This document shows positions 1 to 8,982 of a stretch of DNA of 64,000 nt, piece by piece. This stretch comes from Rubrivivax gelatinosus (GTDB lineage: Bacteria; Pseudomonadota; Gammaproteobacteria; Burkholderiales; Burkholderiaceae_C). The position numbers and the translations under genes were made by a program. The notes beneath the pieces are model-generated. The model ran no database searches and was not told where the DNA came from. It worked only from the letters and a program-made list of their open reading frames with translations. Positions within the stretch are counted from its first letter, which is position 1; every line of letters starts with the position of its first letter. Location of the stretch: NCBI RefSeq assembly GCF_004340905.1, contig NZ_SLXD01000005.1, positions 1-64,000 on the forward strand, in the 5' to 3' direction.

Positions 1-1308
1 GAACGCGGCCTCGCCCAGCTTGCGCACCTGCTGGTAGTTGTAGAGCCGCGTCAGGCCGTCGTGCTCGGACTGCCAGCGGTAGCGCCGGCGCTCGAGCAAG
101 GACCGCCGCAACAAGACGGTGAGCAGGATCGCGATCAGCAGCAGCCCGCCCAGGCCCGCGCCCATCAGCAACTGCCGGCGCTGCGTCGACGTGACCTGCA
201 GCGCCGCGAGTTCCTTCTCCGCCTGCAGCAGCGCGATCTGCTGCTCCTTCAGGCGGGTGTCGAACTGCACCTGCAGGAAGGCCAGCCGGCGCTCGCGTGC
301 ATCGCTCTCGGCGGATGCCGTCGCCGCCGCCGTGGCCTTGTAGTGCACAAGAGCCTCGACGAGGTCGCCACGCTTCTCGGCCAGCCGCGCCAGGAAGTGC
401 TCGGTCTCCGCGATCGCGAGGTGCGCCTCGTGGCCCCGGTAGTACTTCAAGGTGTCGGCCAGCAGCCGGCCGGCACGGCCCAGGTCGCGGCCCGACTCGA
501 TCAGGCTGCCGGCGAGCATCAGCCGCGTGCTCCACGCGCCGGCGGCATAACCGGCCTTCCCGAACTCCACCAGCGCCTGCTCGGCCCAGCCCAGCGCCTC
601 GTCATGGCGCCCCTGCGAGGCCAGCATCTTCCCGATTCCATACTTGCCGTTTGCGGCATAGACGATGTCGCCGGCGCGCACGCAGGCATCGATCTGGCGG
701 CGACGCCAGCGTTCGGCGTCGCGGAAACGACCCAGATGCTCCTCGGCGATGGCGATGTCGCTCAGGGCGAGGCACTGCGCACGCTGGTCTTGGCTCTGGT
801 CGACCAGCGCCAGTTCGCGCATCGCGAGTTCGCGCGCTTTCTCGCTCTCCCCCACGAGGGTATGAAGATAGCTGGCCACGCCCAGCAGGCTCGCCGACTC
901 CTGCGGCGCCCGGTCCAGGTCGGCGAGCGCCTCGTCGAGCCAGACGAACGCCCGCGACCACTCCTCGACATTCGCCGCGGTACTGATCGCGGTGCTGTAG
1001 ACCCGGACCCGCAGCGCCGGGGGCAGCGGCTCGCGCAGCAGCGCCCCAAGGCCATTCATCGCCCCGACCTCGTCGCCCGACAGTCCCAACATGCGCAGGC
1101 GCACGAACTCCACGCGCTGCCGCTGCTCCCGGCTCAAGGCATCCAGTCGCGGCGACAGCGCCTGGATGCTCGCGTTCGCATCGCGCCAGCTCGAGGCGAT
1201 GCCCAGACGCTCGATCTCGGCCACCTCGGCTTCAAGCGCCTCGTTGGCGAAGCTCGGCGCTGCGGCCAGCACCAGCCACAGCAGCGCACACGCCCAGGAT
1301 CGGCGCAT
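1..1308 (-). CDS. TPR-type periplasmic sensor diguanylate cyclase, 3' part cut by window edge
   Basis: The reading frame stays open for 436 codons from ATG 1308 to the left edge. It starts with a signal peptide (MRRSWACALLWLVLAAAPSFA), followed by roughly 340 residues of helical, TPR-like repeats rich in A/L/E. One transmembrane segment lies around residues 378-402 (LLMGAGLGGLLLIAILLTVLL). The frame ends in SEHDGLTRLYNYQQV, the entry motif of a GGDEF domain. The likely job is a periplasmic TPR sensor that drives cytoplasmic c-di-GMP synthesis. The catalytic GGDEF motif lies outside the window, so activity cannot be judged. It follows the small LigA-like gene by 25 nt and may be co-transcribed with it. 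Confidence 0.8.
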   Translation of the reverse strand, partial: MRRSWACALLWLVLAAAPSFANEALEAEVAEIERLGIASSWRDANASIQALSPRLDALSREQRQRVEFVRLRMLGLSGDEVGAMNGLGALLREPLPPALRVRVYSTAISTAANVEEWSRAFVWLDEALADLDRAPQESASLLGVASYLHTLVGESEKARELAMRELALVDQSQDQRAQCLALSDIAIAEEHLGRFRDAERWRRRQIDACVRAGDIVYAANGKYGIGKMLASQGRHDEALGWAEQALVEFGKAGYAAGAWSTRLMLAGSLIESGRDLGRAGRLLADTLKYYRGHEAHLAIAETEHFLARLAEKRGDLVEALVHYKATAAATASAESDARERRLAFLQVQFDTRLKEQQIALLQAEKELAALQVTSTQRRQLLMGAGLGGLLLIAILLTVLLRRSLLERRRYRWQSEHDGLTRLYNYQQVRKLGEAAF

Positions 1309-1333
1309 ATCGGCGTTCGACGGCCGAAGCCGC

Positions 1334-1552
1334 CTACTGGTCGTAGGCGCGGATGACGTGGTTCGTGGCGAACTGCCCGTCTTGAAGCCCGGTGAGGCGC
1401 TTGATCGTGTCGTAGTCCTTGGCCAGCAGGGCGGCGCCCTCCTCCGCGGACAGACCGAAACGTTGGATCACCGCCTGCGGGTTCTGGTCGTACTCGGCGC
1501 TCAACGCGGCATCACTGCCCAGCTTCCTCATCAGATCAAGCAGCTTCGACAT
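1334..1552 (-). CDS. small LigA-like (protocatechuate 4,5-dioxygenase alpha-subunit fold) protein
   Basis: A 72-residue acidic helical protein starting MSKLLDLMRKL. The pattern 'D..L...Y..NPQAVIQRFGLSAEEGAALLAKD' resembles the LigA family, the alpha subunit of extradiol dioxygenases. Here the family occurs as a stand-alone protein with no LigB partner nearby. In other bacteria such orphan LigA-like peptides are of unknown function, and some serve as leader-bearing precursors of modified peptides. There is no Cys-, Ser- or Gly-rich core here and no modification enzyme next door. It lies between two diguanylate cyclase genes and is preceded by a strongly structured 160-nt leader. Confidence 0.6.
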   Translation of the reverse strand: MSKLLDLMRKLGSDAALSAEYDQNPQAVIQRFGLSAEEGAALLAKDYDTIKRLTGLQDGQFATNHVIRAYDQ

Positions 1553-1583
1553 GACGGCTTATTCCTTATTGATGATCGACGAC

Positions 1584-1691
1584 GTATCGCGTGGCGCTGC
1601 GTCCGACTGCCGCCGAACGGACCGACCGGCACTGGTTCACCGGTCGGACGCACCCTCTGTTTCGCGCGATACAAACGACCACCATAGTATA
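1584..1691 (-). promoter_or_regulatory. structured 5' leader with alternative hairpins and upstream -10 box
   Basis: Read on the minus strand, a TATACT -10-like hexamer (1686-1691) is followed by three exact inverted repeats. P1 is GTATCGCG/CGCGATAC (1665-1672 with 1584-1591). P2 is GCGTCCGAC/GTCGGACGC (1643-1651 with 1599-1607). P3 is CCGACCGG/CCGGTCGG (1640-1647 with 1622-1629). P2 and P3 share bases 1643-1647, so they cannot form together. This is the architecture of an attenuator or riboswitch in the leader of the LigA-like gene. I do not recognise it as a known riboswitch class. P3 could also act as terminator for the diguanylate cyclase gene ending at 1714. Confidence 0.45.
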
Positions 1692-1713
1692 GGGGTCGAC
1701 CCGTCGTGCAGGC

Positions 1714-3099
1714 CTATGTAGCGCCGATGCCGAAAGCATCGCCACAAGGCAGCACGCACACCCGGTTGCCACCCGCGCGCTTGGCGGCATACATCGCCTG
1801 GTCCGCGCGGTGGATCAGCTGGTCGCCGTCTTCGCCGTCCGCCGGGTAGCCGACGAGGCCGATGCTGGGCGACACCACGACGGCGTGCCCGGCGATCTCG
1901 AAAGGCTGGCACAGCGCCTCGCGGATCTTCTCGGCCACCAAGGCGGCGTCCCCGGGCGCGTGCAGCTGGGCGAGCAGCACGACGAACTCGTCGCCGGCCA
2001 TGCGGCCGACGGTGTCGGAGGCGCGCACGCAGTGTTTCAGGCGCTGCGCCACCTGCTGCAGCAGGCCGTCGCCCACGGCGTGGCCGAAGCGGTCGTTGAC
2101 CGGCTTGAAGTCGTCGAGATCCAGGTACAGCAGCGCCAGGCCGCCGCCGTCGCGCCGGGCGCGCGCCAGCGCCATCGCGACGCGGTCGCGCACCAGGCTG
2201 CGGTTGGGCAGGCCGGTCAGCGGGTCGTGCTGCGCCACGTGCAGCAGCCGCAGCTGGGTCTGTTTGCGTTCGATCGCGGCGGCGATCTGGGCCGAGACGA
2301 ACTTCAGCAACTCGACCTCGGCCGCGCCGTAGCGCACGTCGCGCGAATGGCTCTTGAGCACCAGCGCGCCGATGACGCCCTGCGGCCCGCCAAGCGGCAC
2401 CCCCAGCCAGTCGACCGCCGTGCGGCCGACGTCCGGGTGCATGGGCGCGGGCACTGCGTCCGCGGGATCGCGGCTGAACAACCGCTCGCGCCCGCTGCGG
2501 ATGACCTCGGCGCACAGCGTCTCGGCGTCGAGCGCGCCGGGCGGCGGCGCCGCGTCGAGCTCGTCGACGAAGTACGGGAAGCTGAGCCAGTCGCCCGGGG
2601 CGTCGTAGAGGGCGACGAAGAAGTTCTTCGCCGGCAGCAGCCCGTCGATGATGCGGTGGATCCGCGCGAACAGCGCCATCAGGTCCTCGGCCGCGTGCGC
2701 CGCCTCGGAGATCGCGTACAGCGCCGCCTGCACCGCCTCGGCGCGTTTGCGCGCGGTGACGTCACGCGCCACGGCCACCCGCACCCCGTCGGCCGGCGAC
2801 CAGCGCGCCGACCACATGAGGTGCACCACGCGCCCGTCCTTGCGCACGTAGCGGTTCTCGAAGATCGGCTTGTGATGGTCGGCGACGATCTCGGCCACCG
2901 CGTCGAGCGTGCGCTCGCGGTCCTCCGGGTGCACCAGCTCGATCATCGGCCGGCCGATCAGATCCTGCGGCGCATAACCGAAGATGCGTTCGCCGGCCGC
3001 GCTGACGAAGACGAAACGCCCCTCGGTGTCGACGACGCAGACGGCGTCGAGCATGAGGTCCATGACGTTCGCCAGGAACGCGCGGTCGAGGTGATCCAT
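1714..3099 (-). CDS. PAS-GAF-GGDEF diguanylate cyclase (AGDEF variant)
   Basis: 461 residues without signal peptide or membrane helix. Order: PAS domain about 10-120 (ends in VARDVTARKRAE), GAF domain about 125-275, GGDEF domain about 290-450 (HDPLTGLPNRS, then YLDLDDFKPVND and the active-site loop). The loop reads AGDEF instead of GGDEF; the catalytic second G and the acidic pair are kept, so c-di-GMP synthesis is still plausible. No RxxD inhibitory site is seen before the loop, only TVGRM. There is no EAL domain. It is transcribed towards the LigA-like gene with a hairpin between them. Confidence 0.88.
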   Translation of the reverse strand: MDHLDRAFLANVMDLMLDAVCVVDTEGRFVFVSAAGERIFGYAPQDLIGRPMIELVHPEDRERTLDAVAEIVADHHKPIFENRYVRKDGRVVHLMWSARWSPADGVRVAVARDVTARKRAEAVQAALYAISEAAHAAEDLMALFARIHRIIDGLLPAKNFFVALYDAPGDWLSFPYFVDELDAAPPPGALDAETLCAEVIRSGRERLFSRDPADAVPAPMHPDVGRTAVDWLGVPLGGPQGVIGALVLKSHSRDVRYGAAEVELLKFVSAQIAAAIERKQTQLRLLHVAQHDPLTGLPNRSLVRDRVAMALARARRDGGGLALLYLDLDDFKPVNDRFGHAVGDGLLQQVAQRLKHCVRASDTVGRMAGDEFVVLLAQLHAPGDAALVAEKIREALCQPFEIAGHAVVVSPSIGLVGYPADGEDGDQLIHRADQAMYAAKRAGGNRVCVLPCGDAFGIGAT

Positions 3100-3243
3100 G
3101 TGAAATGCAGTCTCCGGGCTGCGCCGATTGTGGGGCGGCCCGGCGCAGGGCCGGAACTCACGGGCCTGCCGGCGACCGCATTCGGCGACACGCCGCCTCG
3201 GCGGGCGTGGCCGCGGCGCTCTCGGCCGCGGGCCCGGATGCTC

Positions 3244-3684
3244 TCAGGACTTGCCGCCGCGCACGATGACGACCACGGCGATCGCCAGCACGAGGATGGC
3301 ACCCGCCTCGAACATGATGTTCTCCGGCTTCATCTCCTTGCCCTGGAGCACGATGAGGCGGGCGAGCGCCGTGATCGCGATGAACAGCGGATAGATGAAG
3401 GGCGAACCGCGGCCGGTGTAGAAGACCGCGATCATGCCGATGACCTCGGTGTACAGGAACATCAGCAGGATGTCCGCGAGGTCGATCTTGCGCGAGCCGA
3501 TGACGCCCCAGATCTCGATCGCGGCGGCGCCCACGGTCATCAGCGCCACCGTGATCAACAGGCCGCGTTCGACGAGACGCAGTGCGCCGACGATCAGCGC
3601 CTCCTCGTCGTTGCCGACCTTGGGCGTCGCCGGGTCGGCGATGAGCTTGGGGGCCTCGTGGGACGGATCGTGCTCGGCACTCAT
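3244..3684 (-). CDS. PsiE-family (phosphate-starvation-inducible) membrane protein
   Basis: 146 residues from ATG 3684; the frame extends further upstream but without family-like sequence. About 40 polar residues are followed by four hydrophobic segments: LLITVALMTVGAAAIEIWGV, ILLMFLYTEVIGMIAVFYTG, FIYPLFIAITALARLIVL and IMFEAGAILVLAIAVVVIVR. This is the layout of the PsiE family, inner-membrane proteins of unknown biochemical role that are induced by phosphate starvation in E. coli. No Pho box was recognised upstream. Confidence 0.75.
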   Translation of the reverse strand: MSAEHDPSHEAPKLIADPATPKVGNDEEALIVGALRLVERGLLITVALMTVGAAAIEIWGVIGSRKIDLADILLMFLYTEVIGMIAVFYTGRGSPFIYPLFIAITALARLIVLQGKEMKPENIMFEAGAILVLAIAVVVIVRGGKS

Positions 3685-4134
3685 GCGGCACAGGATAAGA
3701 GCTCGGACTTGTCCGTCATCCCGTGGGTGCGCTCGCAGCGTGGGCCGGCACCGTGAACTGGGCCGACTGGGCCGCCGCCGCACTCGGCGGCACCCAGGAC
3801 GGCCCCTCGGGCTGGCCGCGTTCGCTCTGGCGATCCGGCACAGGCGCCCCACACGAGGGCGAGATCGCACTACTCTAGTGCATTGATGAAAGCGCGATAA
3901 AGCATAAAACCGCACATTTCCATCCCACTTCATTCCGTCACTGACCGGCGGCCAGCCGTCCAATCGAAGACGTTGGTCAGCCAATAAGCGCGAGCCGGTC
4001 GAACAAGCAGTCTCCGACGATGAGCGTTTCAGGGAACCCCCCGGGGTTTCCGGCCTGACGCCAATACCCGCCATCGCGGCCGGCTCTTCGTGCCGCGGGG
4101 TTCAAGAGCCAGAACGTTCACCCGGAGCACTCGC
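3685..4134. other. 450-nt intergenic region, divergent promoters of psiE-like gene and chemosensory cluster
   Basis: No credible gene is present. The stretch 3880-3945 is clearly richer in A+T than its surroundings (ttgatgaaagcgcgataaag) and is the best place for the promoter of the chemosensory cluster, but no convincing -35/-10 pair or sigma-28 site is seen. An imperfect GC-rich inverted repeat (ggaacccc/ggggtttcc) lies near 4034-4052. A GTG at 4090 is in frame with the receptor, but the ATG at 4135 is preceded by a better ribosome-binding site (CGGAG). Confidence 0.4.
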
Positions 4135-6063
4135 ATGTCCCTGATCCGCAAGGCCACCGTGGCCAAGGAAGTCCCTCAAGCCGCGCACGGCTTCTCCGCC
4201 GCCATTCCGAAGAACGTCGCCCGTGACGCCGACGCCCAGCGCAAGCGCGCTCGCACGCTGGCCAAGCAGCAGCAGGCGTCGGAGCGCGTGGCGTCTGCGG
4301 CCAGCGAACTGTCCGCGGGCATCAACGAAGCCGCGTCGGCCGCCGAAGAGCTCAAGCGCGCCGCCGCGCAGATCGCCACCGGCGCCGAGGAAGCCTCGGG
4401 CGCGGCCCAGGAGTCGCTGGCCGCGGTGACCCAGGTCTCGACTGCGATCACGCGCCAGATGGCCGCCGTCGGCCAGGCCCAGCGCAAGGCCGAAGGCATG
4501 CAGAGCCTGGCCGGCGAGATCAACGGCCAGGTCGAGGCCACCGTCAACAACGTGACCACCGCGGCGCAGCGCCAGGCCGAGTCGGTGAAGATGGTCGCCG
4601 AGCTCGAACGCCAGGCCGCCAACATCGGCGAGATCGTCAAGGCCGTCGCGCGCATCGCCGACCAGACCAACCTGCTGGCGCTCAACGCCGCCATCGAGGC
4701 CGCGCGCGCCGGCAAGCACGGCAAGGGTTTCGCCGTCGTCGCCGACGAGGTGCGCACGCTGGCCGAGACCTCGGAGAAGAGCGCCAAGCAGATCCAGGAG
4801 CTCGTGGGCCAGATCCAGGGCGAGGTCAAGACCATCGCCGAAGGCATCAACGAAGGTGCCGAGGCGGTGCGTGCCGAAGTCGAGAAGAGCGCGCTGATCT
4901 TGAAGCAGCTCGAGCAGATCCGCCAGGACGCCGCCGCCATCGCCAGCGGCTCGGTCGAGATCTCCACCGCCGCGATGCAGAGCAACGTCGCCGCGCAGCA
5001 GGCGCTCAAGGGCTCGGAGCAGATCGCCGCCGCGTCGACCGAACAGTCCTCGGCCTGCGAGGAGGCGAACAAGACCGTCGAGGAGCAGACCACCGCGCTG
5101 TCGCAGTGCGAGCAGACCGCCGCCGGCCTGTCGGAGATCGCCGACGAGCTGAAGAACTCCACCGACATCGCCAAGAGCGCCGAGGAAGTGGCGAGCTCCG
5201 CCGAGGAGCTGTCCAGCGCCGTCCAGGAGATCAACCGCTCGGCCTCGCAGATCATGGTCGCGCTCGATCAGATCCGCAAAGGCGCGCAGGCCCAGGCCGC
5301 CGCCAGCGCCGAGTCGGCCGCCGCCGTGGCCCAGATCGAGAAGGGTGCGCAGATCGCCGAGACGCGCGCGACGCAGGCCAACACGCGCACCGATTCGATC
5401 GCCGAGCTGATGGCCGAGAACAAGAAGAACATCGACAGCCTGATCAGCGGCATCGCGTCGAACGTCGGCAGCACCGAGATCAGCATCAAGCAGGTCAAGG
5501 ACCTGGAGCTGGTGTCGCGCAAGATCGACAAGATCGTCGACGCGATCACCCAGGTGTCGGTGCAGACCAACATGCTGGCCGTCAACGGCAGCATCGAAGC
5601 CGCGCGTGCCGGCGACTTCGGCAAGGGCTTCGTCGTCGTCGCCACCGACATCCGCAACCTGGCGCACGACTCGGCCGAGAACGCCGACCGCATCAAGGAC
5701 ATGGTGAAGTCGATCCAGGACCAGATCGGGCTCGTCGGCCGTGACCTCGGCGCCATCGTCGCGTCGGCGCTCAACGAGGTCGAGAAGGCCAAGGTCATCA
5801 CGATGGGCCTGAACACGATCGAGGGCGACATCGTCGAGATCCAGAAGGGCAACCGCGAGGCCGTGGCCTCGGCGCAGGAGATCGCTGCGGCGGTCGCGCA
5901 GGTGAAGGTCGGCGTCGAGCAGGTATCGGCCGCCGCGGCCCAGGCCGAGAAGGCCGCCGAGCAGGCCGCCGCCGCGGCCAAGCAGCAGGCGCAAGGGGCC
6001 GAGGAGCTGTCGGCCGCGATCGAGGAGATCGCCTCGCTCGCCGACGAGCTGCAAAGCGCCTGA
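4135..6063 (+). CDS. soluble chemoreceptor with two signalling domains (double-headed MCP)
   Basis: 642 residues, almost entirely helical and A/E/Q-rich, with no membrane segment and no sensor domain. Two complete chemoreceptor hairpin tips are visible. The first spans residues 172-212 ([20 protein letters not shown], then [13 protein letters not shown]). The second spans residues 472-512 ([20 protein letters not shown], then [13 protein letters not shown]). They are separated by about 300 residues of coiled coil. Vibrio cholerae DosM is a known double-signalling-domain receptor that stabilises cytoplasmic arrays. This protein has the same logic and probably links two CheA/CheW baseplates. 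It opens the cluster and is followed by the triple CheW protein. Confidence 0.88.
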   Translation: MSLIRKATVAKEVPQAAHGFSAAIPKNVARDADAQRKRARTLAKQQQASERVASAASELSAGINEAASAAEELKRAAAQIATGAEEASGAAQESLAAVTQVSTAITRQMAAVGQAQRKAEGMQSLAGEINGQVEATVNNVTTAAQRQAESVKMVAELERQAANIGEIVKAVARIADQTNLLALNAAIEAARAGKHGKGFAVVADEVRTLAETSEKSAKQIQELVGQIQGEVKTIAEGINEGAEAVRAEVEKSALILKQLEQIRQDAAAIASGSVEISTAAMQSNVAAQQALKGSEQIAAASTEQSSACEEANKTVEEQTTALSQCEQTAAGLSEIADELKNSTDIAKSAEEVASSAEELSSAVQEINRSASQIMVALDQIRKGAQAQAAASAESAAAVAQIEKGAQIAETRATQANTRTDSIAELMAENKKNIDSLISGIASNVGSTEISIKQVKDLELVSRKIDKIVDAITQVSVQTNMLAVNGSIEAARAGDFGKGFVVVATDIRNLAHDSAENADRIKDMVKSIQDQIGLVGRDLGAIVASALNEVEKAKVITMGLNTIEGDIVEIQKGNREAVASAQEIAAAVAQVKVGVEQVSAAAAQAEKAAEQAAAAAKQQAQGAEELSAAIEEIASLADELQSA

Positions 6064-6173
6064 GGGCGTTCGCGCCGGGCGGCACCGACGCCGCGCGGCC
6101 GGGCCCGACGGGCCCGCCGCGCCGCCCGGGCGCCGGCGCGCCTGCCCTCTGCATCCGACCCCGAATCGACCAC

Positions 6174-6180
6174 AGGAGGT
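6174..6180 (+). promoter_or_regulatory. ribosome binding site of the triple-CheW gene
   Basis: AGGAGGT, a nearly full anti-Shine-Dalgarno match, lies 5 nt before ATG 6186. It is much stronger than most sites in the cluster and fits a high demand for the scaffold protein. Confidence 0.7.
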
Positions 6181-6185
6181 CTGCG

Positions 6186-7817
6186 ATGAACGCAGCCTTG
6201 ACACCCAATGCGGGCATCCCCCCGACCGACGGCGACGAGCCGGACGACGACGCGGGCCATGCCAACCAGTTCGTCACCTTCGCGGTGGCGGGTGAACTGT
6301 TCGCGGTGCCGATGGCACCGGTGCAGGAGATCATCCGCGTGCCCGAGGTGGCCCACCTGCCGCTGGCACCACGCACGCTGGACGGCCTGGCCAACCTGCG
6401 CGGCCGGGTGCTGCCCATCATCAACCTGCGCCGCCTCTTCGGCTGCGACGAACGCGAGCACGACGACGCCACGCGTGCGCTCGTCATCAACCTCGGCCAG
6501 CCGCTCGGGTTCGTCGTCGACCGCGTTGCCAGCGTCGTCACCATCGAGCCCGGCGAGATCGAGCCGGCCGACAGCATCCAGAGCGTCGTCGACGCCGACT
6601 ACCTGACCGGCGTCATCAAGCGCGCCCGCGCCGACGGCGGCCACGACATGCTGCTGGTCATCGACTTCGCGCGCCTGATCGAAGGCCAGTTCGCCCATTG
6701 CGGCGGCGGCGCCGAGCGCAGCAGCCGTGGCGGCGCCGGCCTGAGCGGCGCCGCGGCCCTGGCCGAGGCGAACGAGGACGGCGGCGCCGGCGACGAGCTG
6801 CGCCTGGTCTCGTTCTCGGTCGCCGAGCAGGAGTACGCGCTGGACATCGCCGAGGTGCAGGAGATCGTGCAGCTGCCCGAACGTGTCAACGAGCTGCCCA
6901 ACACGCCGTCGCACGTGCTCGGCGTGATGTCGCTGCGCCAGCGGCTGCTGCCGCTGGTGAGCCTGCGCACGCTGTTCGGCCTGCCGCGCCTGGCCTACGC
7001 CGAGCAGCACCGCATCGTCGTGACCTCGCTGCCCGGCGGCCTCAACGTCGGCCTCGTGACCGACTCGGTGAAGGAAGTGCTGAGCGTGCCGCGCTCGCAG
7101 GCCGAGCCGATGCCCGGGATGCTGGCCGCCGGCGGCGGCATGGACGAGTTCGCGTCGATCTGCCGGCTCGAGGGCGGCAAGCGCCTGGTGTCGATCATCG
7201 CCACCGACAGGCTGCTGCGCATGCCGGCCATCGAGGCCGCGCTGGACGCCACGCGCGACGCCGGCACCCCACTGCAGCAGGAGGCCGCCATGAGCGCCGA
7301 CATCGCCGAAGACGACAGCAGCACCGACGACGACACGCAGGTGGTGATCTTCCGCCTCGGCGCCGAGGAGTTCGGCGTGCCGATCATGAGCGTGCAGGAG
7401 ATCGTGCGCCTGCCCGAGACGCTGACGCGCGTGCCGCGCACGCCGGCCTTCGTCGAAGGCGTGATCAACCTGCGCGGCACGGTGCTGCCGGTGATCGACC
7501 AGCGCAGCCGCCTGGGCCTGCCCGGCATCGAGCGCAACGACCGCCAGCGCATCATGGTCTACCTGCTGGCGGGCATGCGCACCGGCTTCATCGTCGACTC
7601 GGTGGCCGAGGTGCTGCGCATCCCGCGCGACCACGTCGTCGCGGCGCCGGCGATGTCCGACGAGCAGAGCCGGCTGATCAGCCGCGTCGCCAAGCTCGAC
7701 GGCGACAAGCGCCTGGTGATGCTGATCGACCCGCAGCACCTGCTGCAGGGCCGCGAGATGCAGCAGATGCACCAGTTCGACAACGGCTCGCAAGCCCCGC
7801 TGGCCCAGGCCGCGTGA
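6186..7817 (+). CDS. cheW: triple-domain CheW scaffold protein
   Basis: 543 residues containing three complete CheW domains, about 27-168, 204-350 and 382-523. Each begins with a strand of the type 'F.VA..EFAVP...VQEI(I/V)R(L/V)P' and carries the 'L.GV.NLRG.VLP(I/V)(I/V)' motif; in the second this is modified to VMSLRQRLLPLV. The linkers are short and charged or alanine-rich. CheW normally is a single domain of about 160 residues bridging receptors to CheA. A chain of three could cross-link several receptor and kinase units and matches the double-headed receptor encoded just upstream. No catalytic domain is present. Confidence 0.9.
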   Translation: MNAALTPNAGIPPTDGDEPDDDAGHANQFVTFAVAGELFAVPMAPVQEIIRVPEVAHLPLAPRTLDGLANLRGRVLPIINLRRLFGCDEREHDDATRALVINLGQPLGFVVDRVASVVTIEPGEIEPADSIQSVVDADYLTGVIKRARADGGHDMLLVIDFARLIEGQFAHCGGGAERSSRGGAGLSGAAALAEANEDGGAGDELRLVSFSVAEQEYALDIAEVQEIVQLPERVNELPNTPSHVLGVMSLRQRLLPLVSLRTLFGLPRLAYAEQHRIVVTSLPGGLNVGLVTDSVKEVLSVPRSQAEPMPGMLAAGGGMDEFASICRLEGGKRLVSIIATDRLLRMPAIEAALDATRDAGTPLQQEAAMSADIAEDDSSTDDDTQVVIFRLGAEEFGVPIMSVQEIVRLPETLTRVPRTPAFVEGVINLRGTVLPVIDQRSRLGLPGIERNDRQRIMVYLLAGMRTGFIVDSVAEVLRIPRDHVVAAPAMSDEQSRLISRVAKLDGDKRLVMLIDPQHLLQGREMQQMHQFDNGSQAPLAQAA

Positions 7818-7833
7818 GCCCCGCCGACGCACC

Positions 7834-8940
7834 ATGAAGAAGGTCCTGGTCGTCGACGACTCGGCGCTGATGCGCAAGCTGCTGATGGGCGTGCTCGCCG
7901 AGGGCGGCTACGAGGTCAGGAGCGCGCGCAACGGCGCCGAGGCCGTCGACGTCGTCGTCCAGTGGCAGCCCGACGTCGTCACGCTGGACATCAACATGCC
8001 GGAGATGGACGGCCTGACGGCGCTGTCGCTGATCATGTCGGCGCGGCCGACGCCGGTGGTGATGGTGTCCTCGCTGACCGAGAAGGGGGCGCTCGCCACC
8101 TTCGAGGCGCTGGCGCTGGGCGCCGTCGACTTCATCCCCAAGCCCGGCGGCACGATCTCGCTGCACGTCGACGACATCAAGTCGATCCTGCTGGACAAGG
8201 TGCGCAGCGCCAGCCGCGCACGGCTGGGCGGCCGCACGCCGGGGCAGCGCATGGCCGCCGCCGCGGTGGCGCCGCGCCGTGCCGAACCCGCGCCGCGGCG
8301 CGCCGTTCCGCCCTCCCCGCCCGTCGCCGGGGCCCCGGCGGCAGCGGCGGTGCCGAAACCGGCAGCGGTGCCGGGGCTGGTGCTGATCGGCGTGTCCACC
8401 GGCGGCCCGCGCACGCTGGAGGACATCCTGCCCAAGCTGCCGGCCGACTTCGCCTGGCCGGTGCTGGTGGCGCAGCACATGCCGGCCAACTTCACCGACA
8501 CCTTCGCCCGGCGCATGGACGGCCTGTGCGCGATGAAGGTGGTGGAAGCCGCTGCGCCGATGCCGCTGCAGGCCGGCACGGTCTACATCGGCCGCGGCGG
8601 CACCGACCTCACCGTCAGCGACCGCGGCGGCGTGCTCTATGCCGCGCCGCGGCCCGAAAGCCCGGGCGTGCTCTGGCATCCCTCGGTCGAGGTGCTGGTC
8701 AACAGCGCGCTGCAGCACCTGCCGGCGTCCCGGCTGGTGGGCGTGATGCTCACCGGCATGGGCAACGACGGCGCCGCCGCGATGGGCCGGCTGCACGCCG
8801 AGGGCGGCCGCACGATCGCCGAGTCGGCCGACACCGCCGTCGTCTTCGGCATGCCGGCCGAGCTGATCGAGCGCCGCGGCGCCAGCCTCGTGCTGCCCTG
8901 CACCGGCATCGCCGCGCAGCTGCGCATCTGGCTGACATGA
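7834..8940 (+). CDS. cheB: chemotaxis response regulator protein-glutamate methylesterase CheB
   Basis: 368 residues. The receiver domain (1-120) has D8/D9 and phospho-acceptor D52 (VTLDINMPEMDG). A variable P/A-rich linker leads to the methylesterase domain from about 175. The catalytic triad is visible as S188 (GVSTGG), H215 (QHMP) and D312 (MGNDG). It removes methyl groups (and deamidates) at receptor glutamates and opposes the CheR encoded two genes downstream. It starts 16 nt after the CheW gene. Confidence 0.95.
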   Translation: MKKVLVVDDSALMRKLLMGVLAEGGYEVRSARNGAEAVDVVVQWQPDVVTLDINMPEMDGLTALSLIMSARPTPVVMVSSLTEKGALATFEALALGAVDFIPKPGGTISLHVDDIKSILLDKVRSASRARLGGRTPGQRMAAAAVAPRRAEPAPRRAVPPSPPVAGAPAAAAVPKPAAVPGLVLIGVSTGGPRTLEDILPKLPADFAWPVLVAQHMPANFTDTFARRMDGLCAMKVVEAAAPMPLQAGTVYIGRGGTDLTVSDRGGVLYAAPRPESPGVLWHPSVEVLVNSALQHLPASRLVGVMLTGMGNDGAAAMGRLHAEGGRTIAESADTAVVFGMPAELIERRGASLVLPCTGIAAQLRIWLT

Positions 8941-8982
8941 ACACCAGGCGCTGAACGGCGGCGCCCACAACAAGGATCAGGC

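Noticed and set aside
1553..1713. c-di-GMP-I riboswitch
   Set aside because: Genomic context suggested it, but the conserved core of that class (GCAAACC and GGGACGCAAAGC) is absent.
3880..3945. Sigma-28-type flagellar promoter before the chemosensory cluster
   Set aside because: Only a TAAA-like half is present; no GCCGATAA at the right spacing.
4102..6204. A 700-codon open frame on the minus strand opposite the double-headed receptor
   Set aside because: High-GC shadow frame; the product is a monotonous R/G/L/D mixture, while the plus strand has perfect chemoreceptor motifs.
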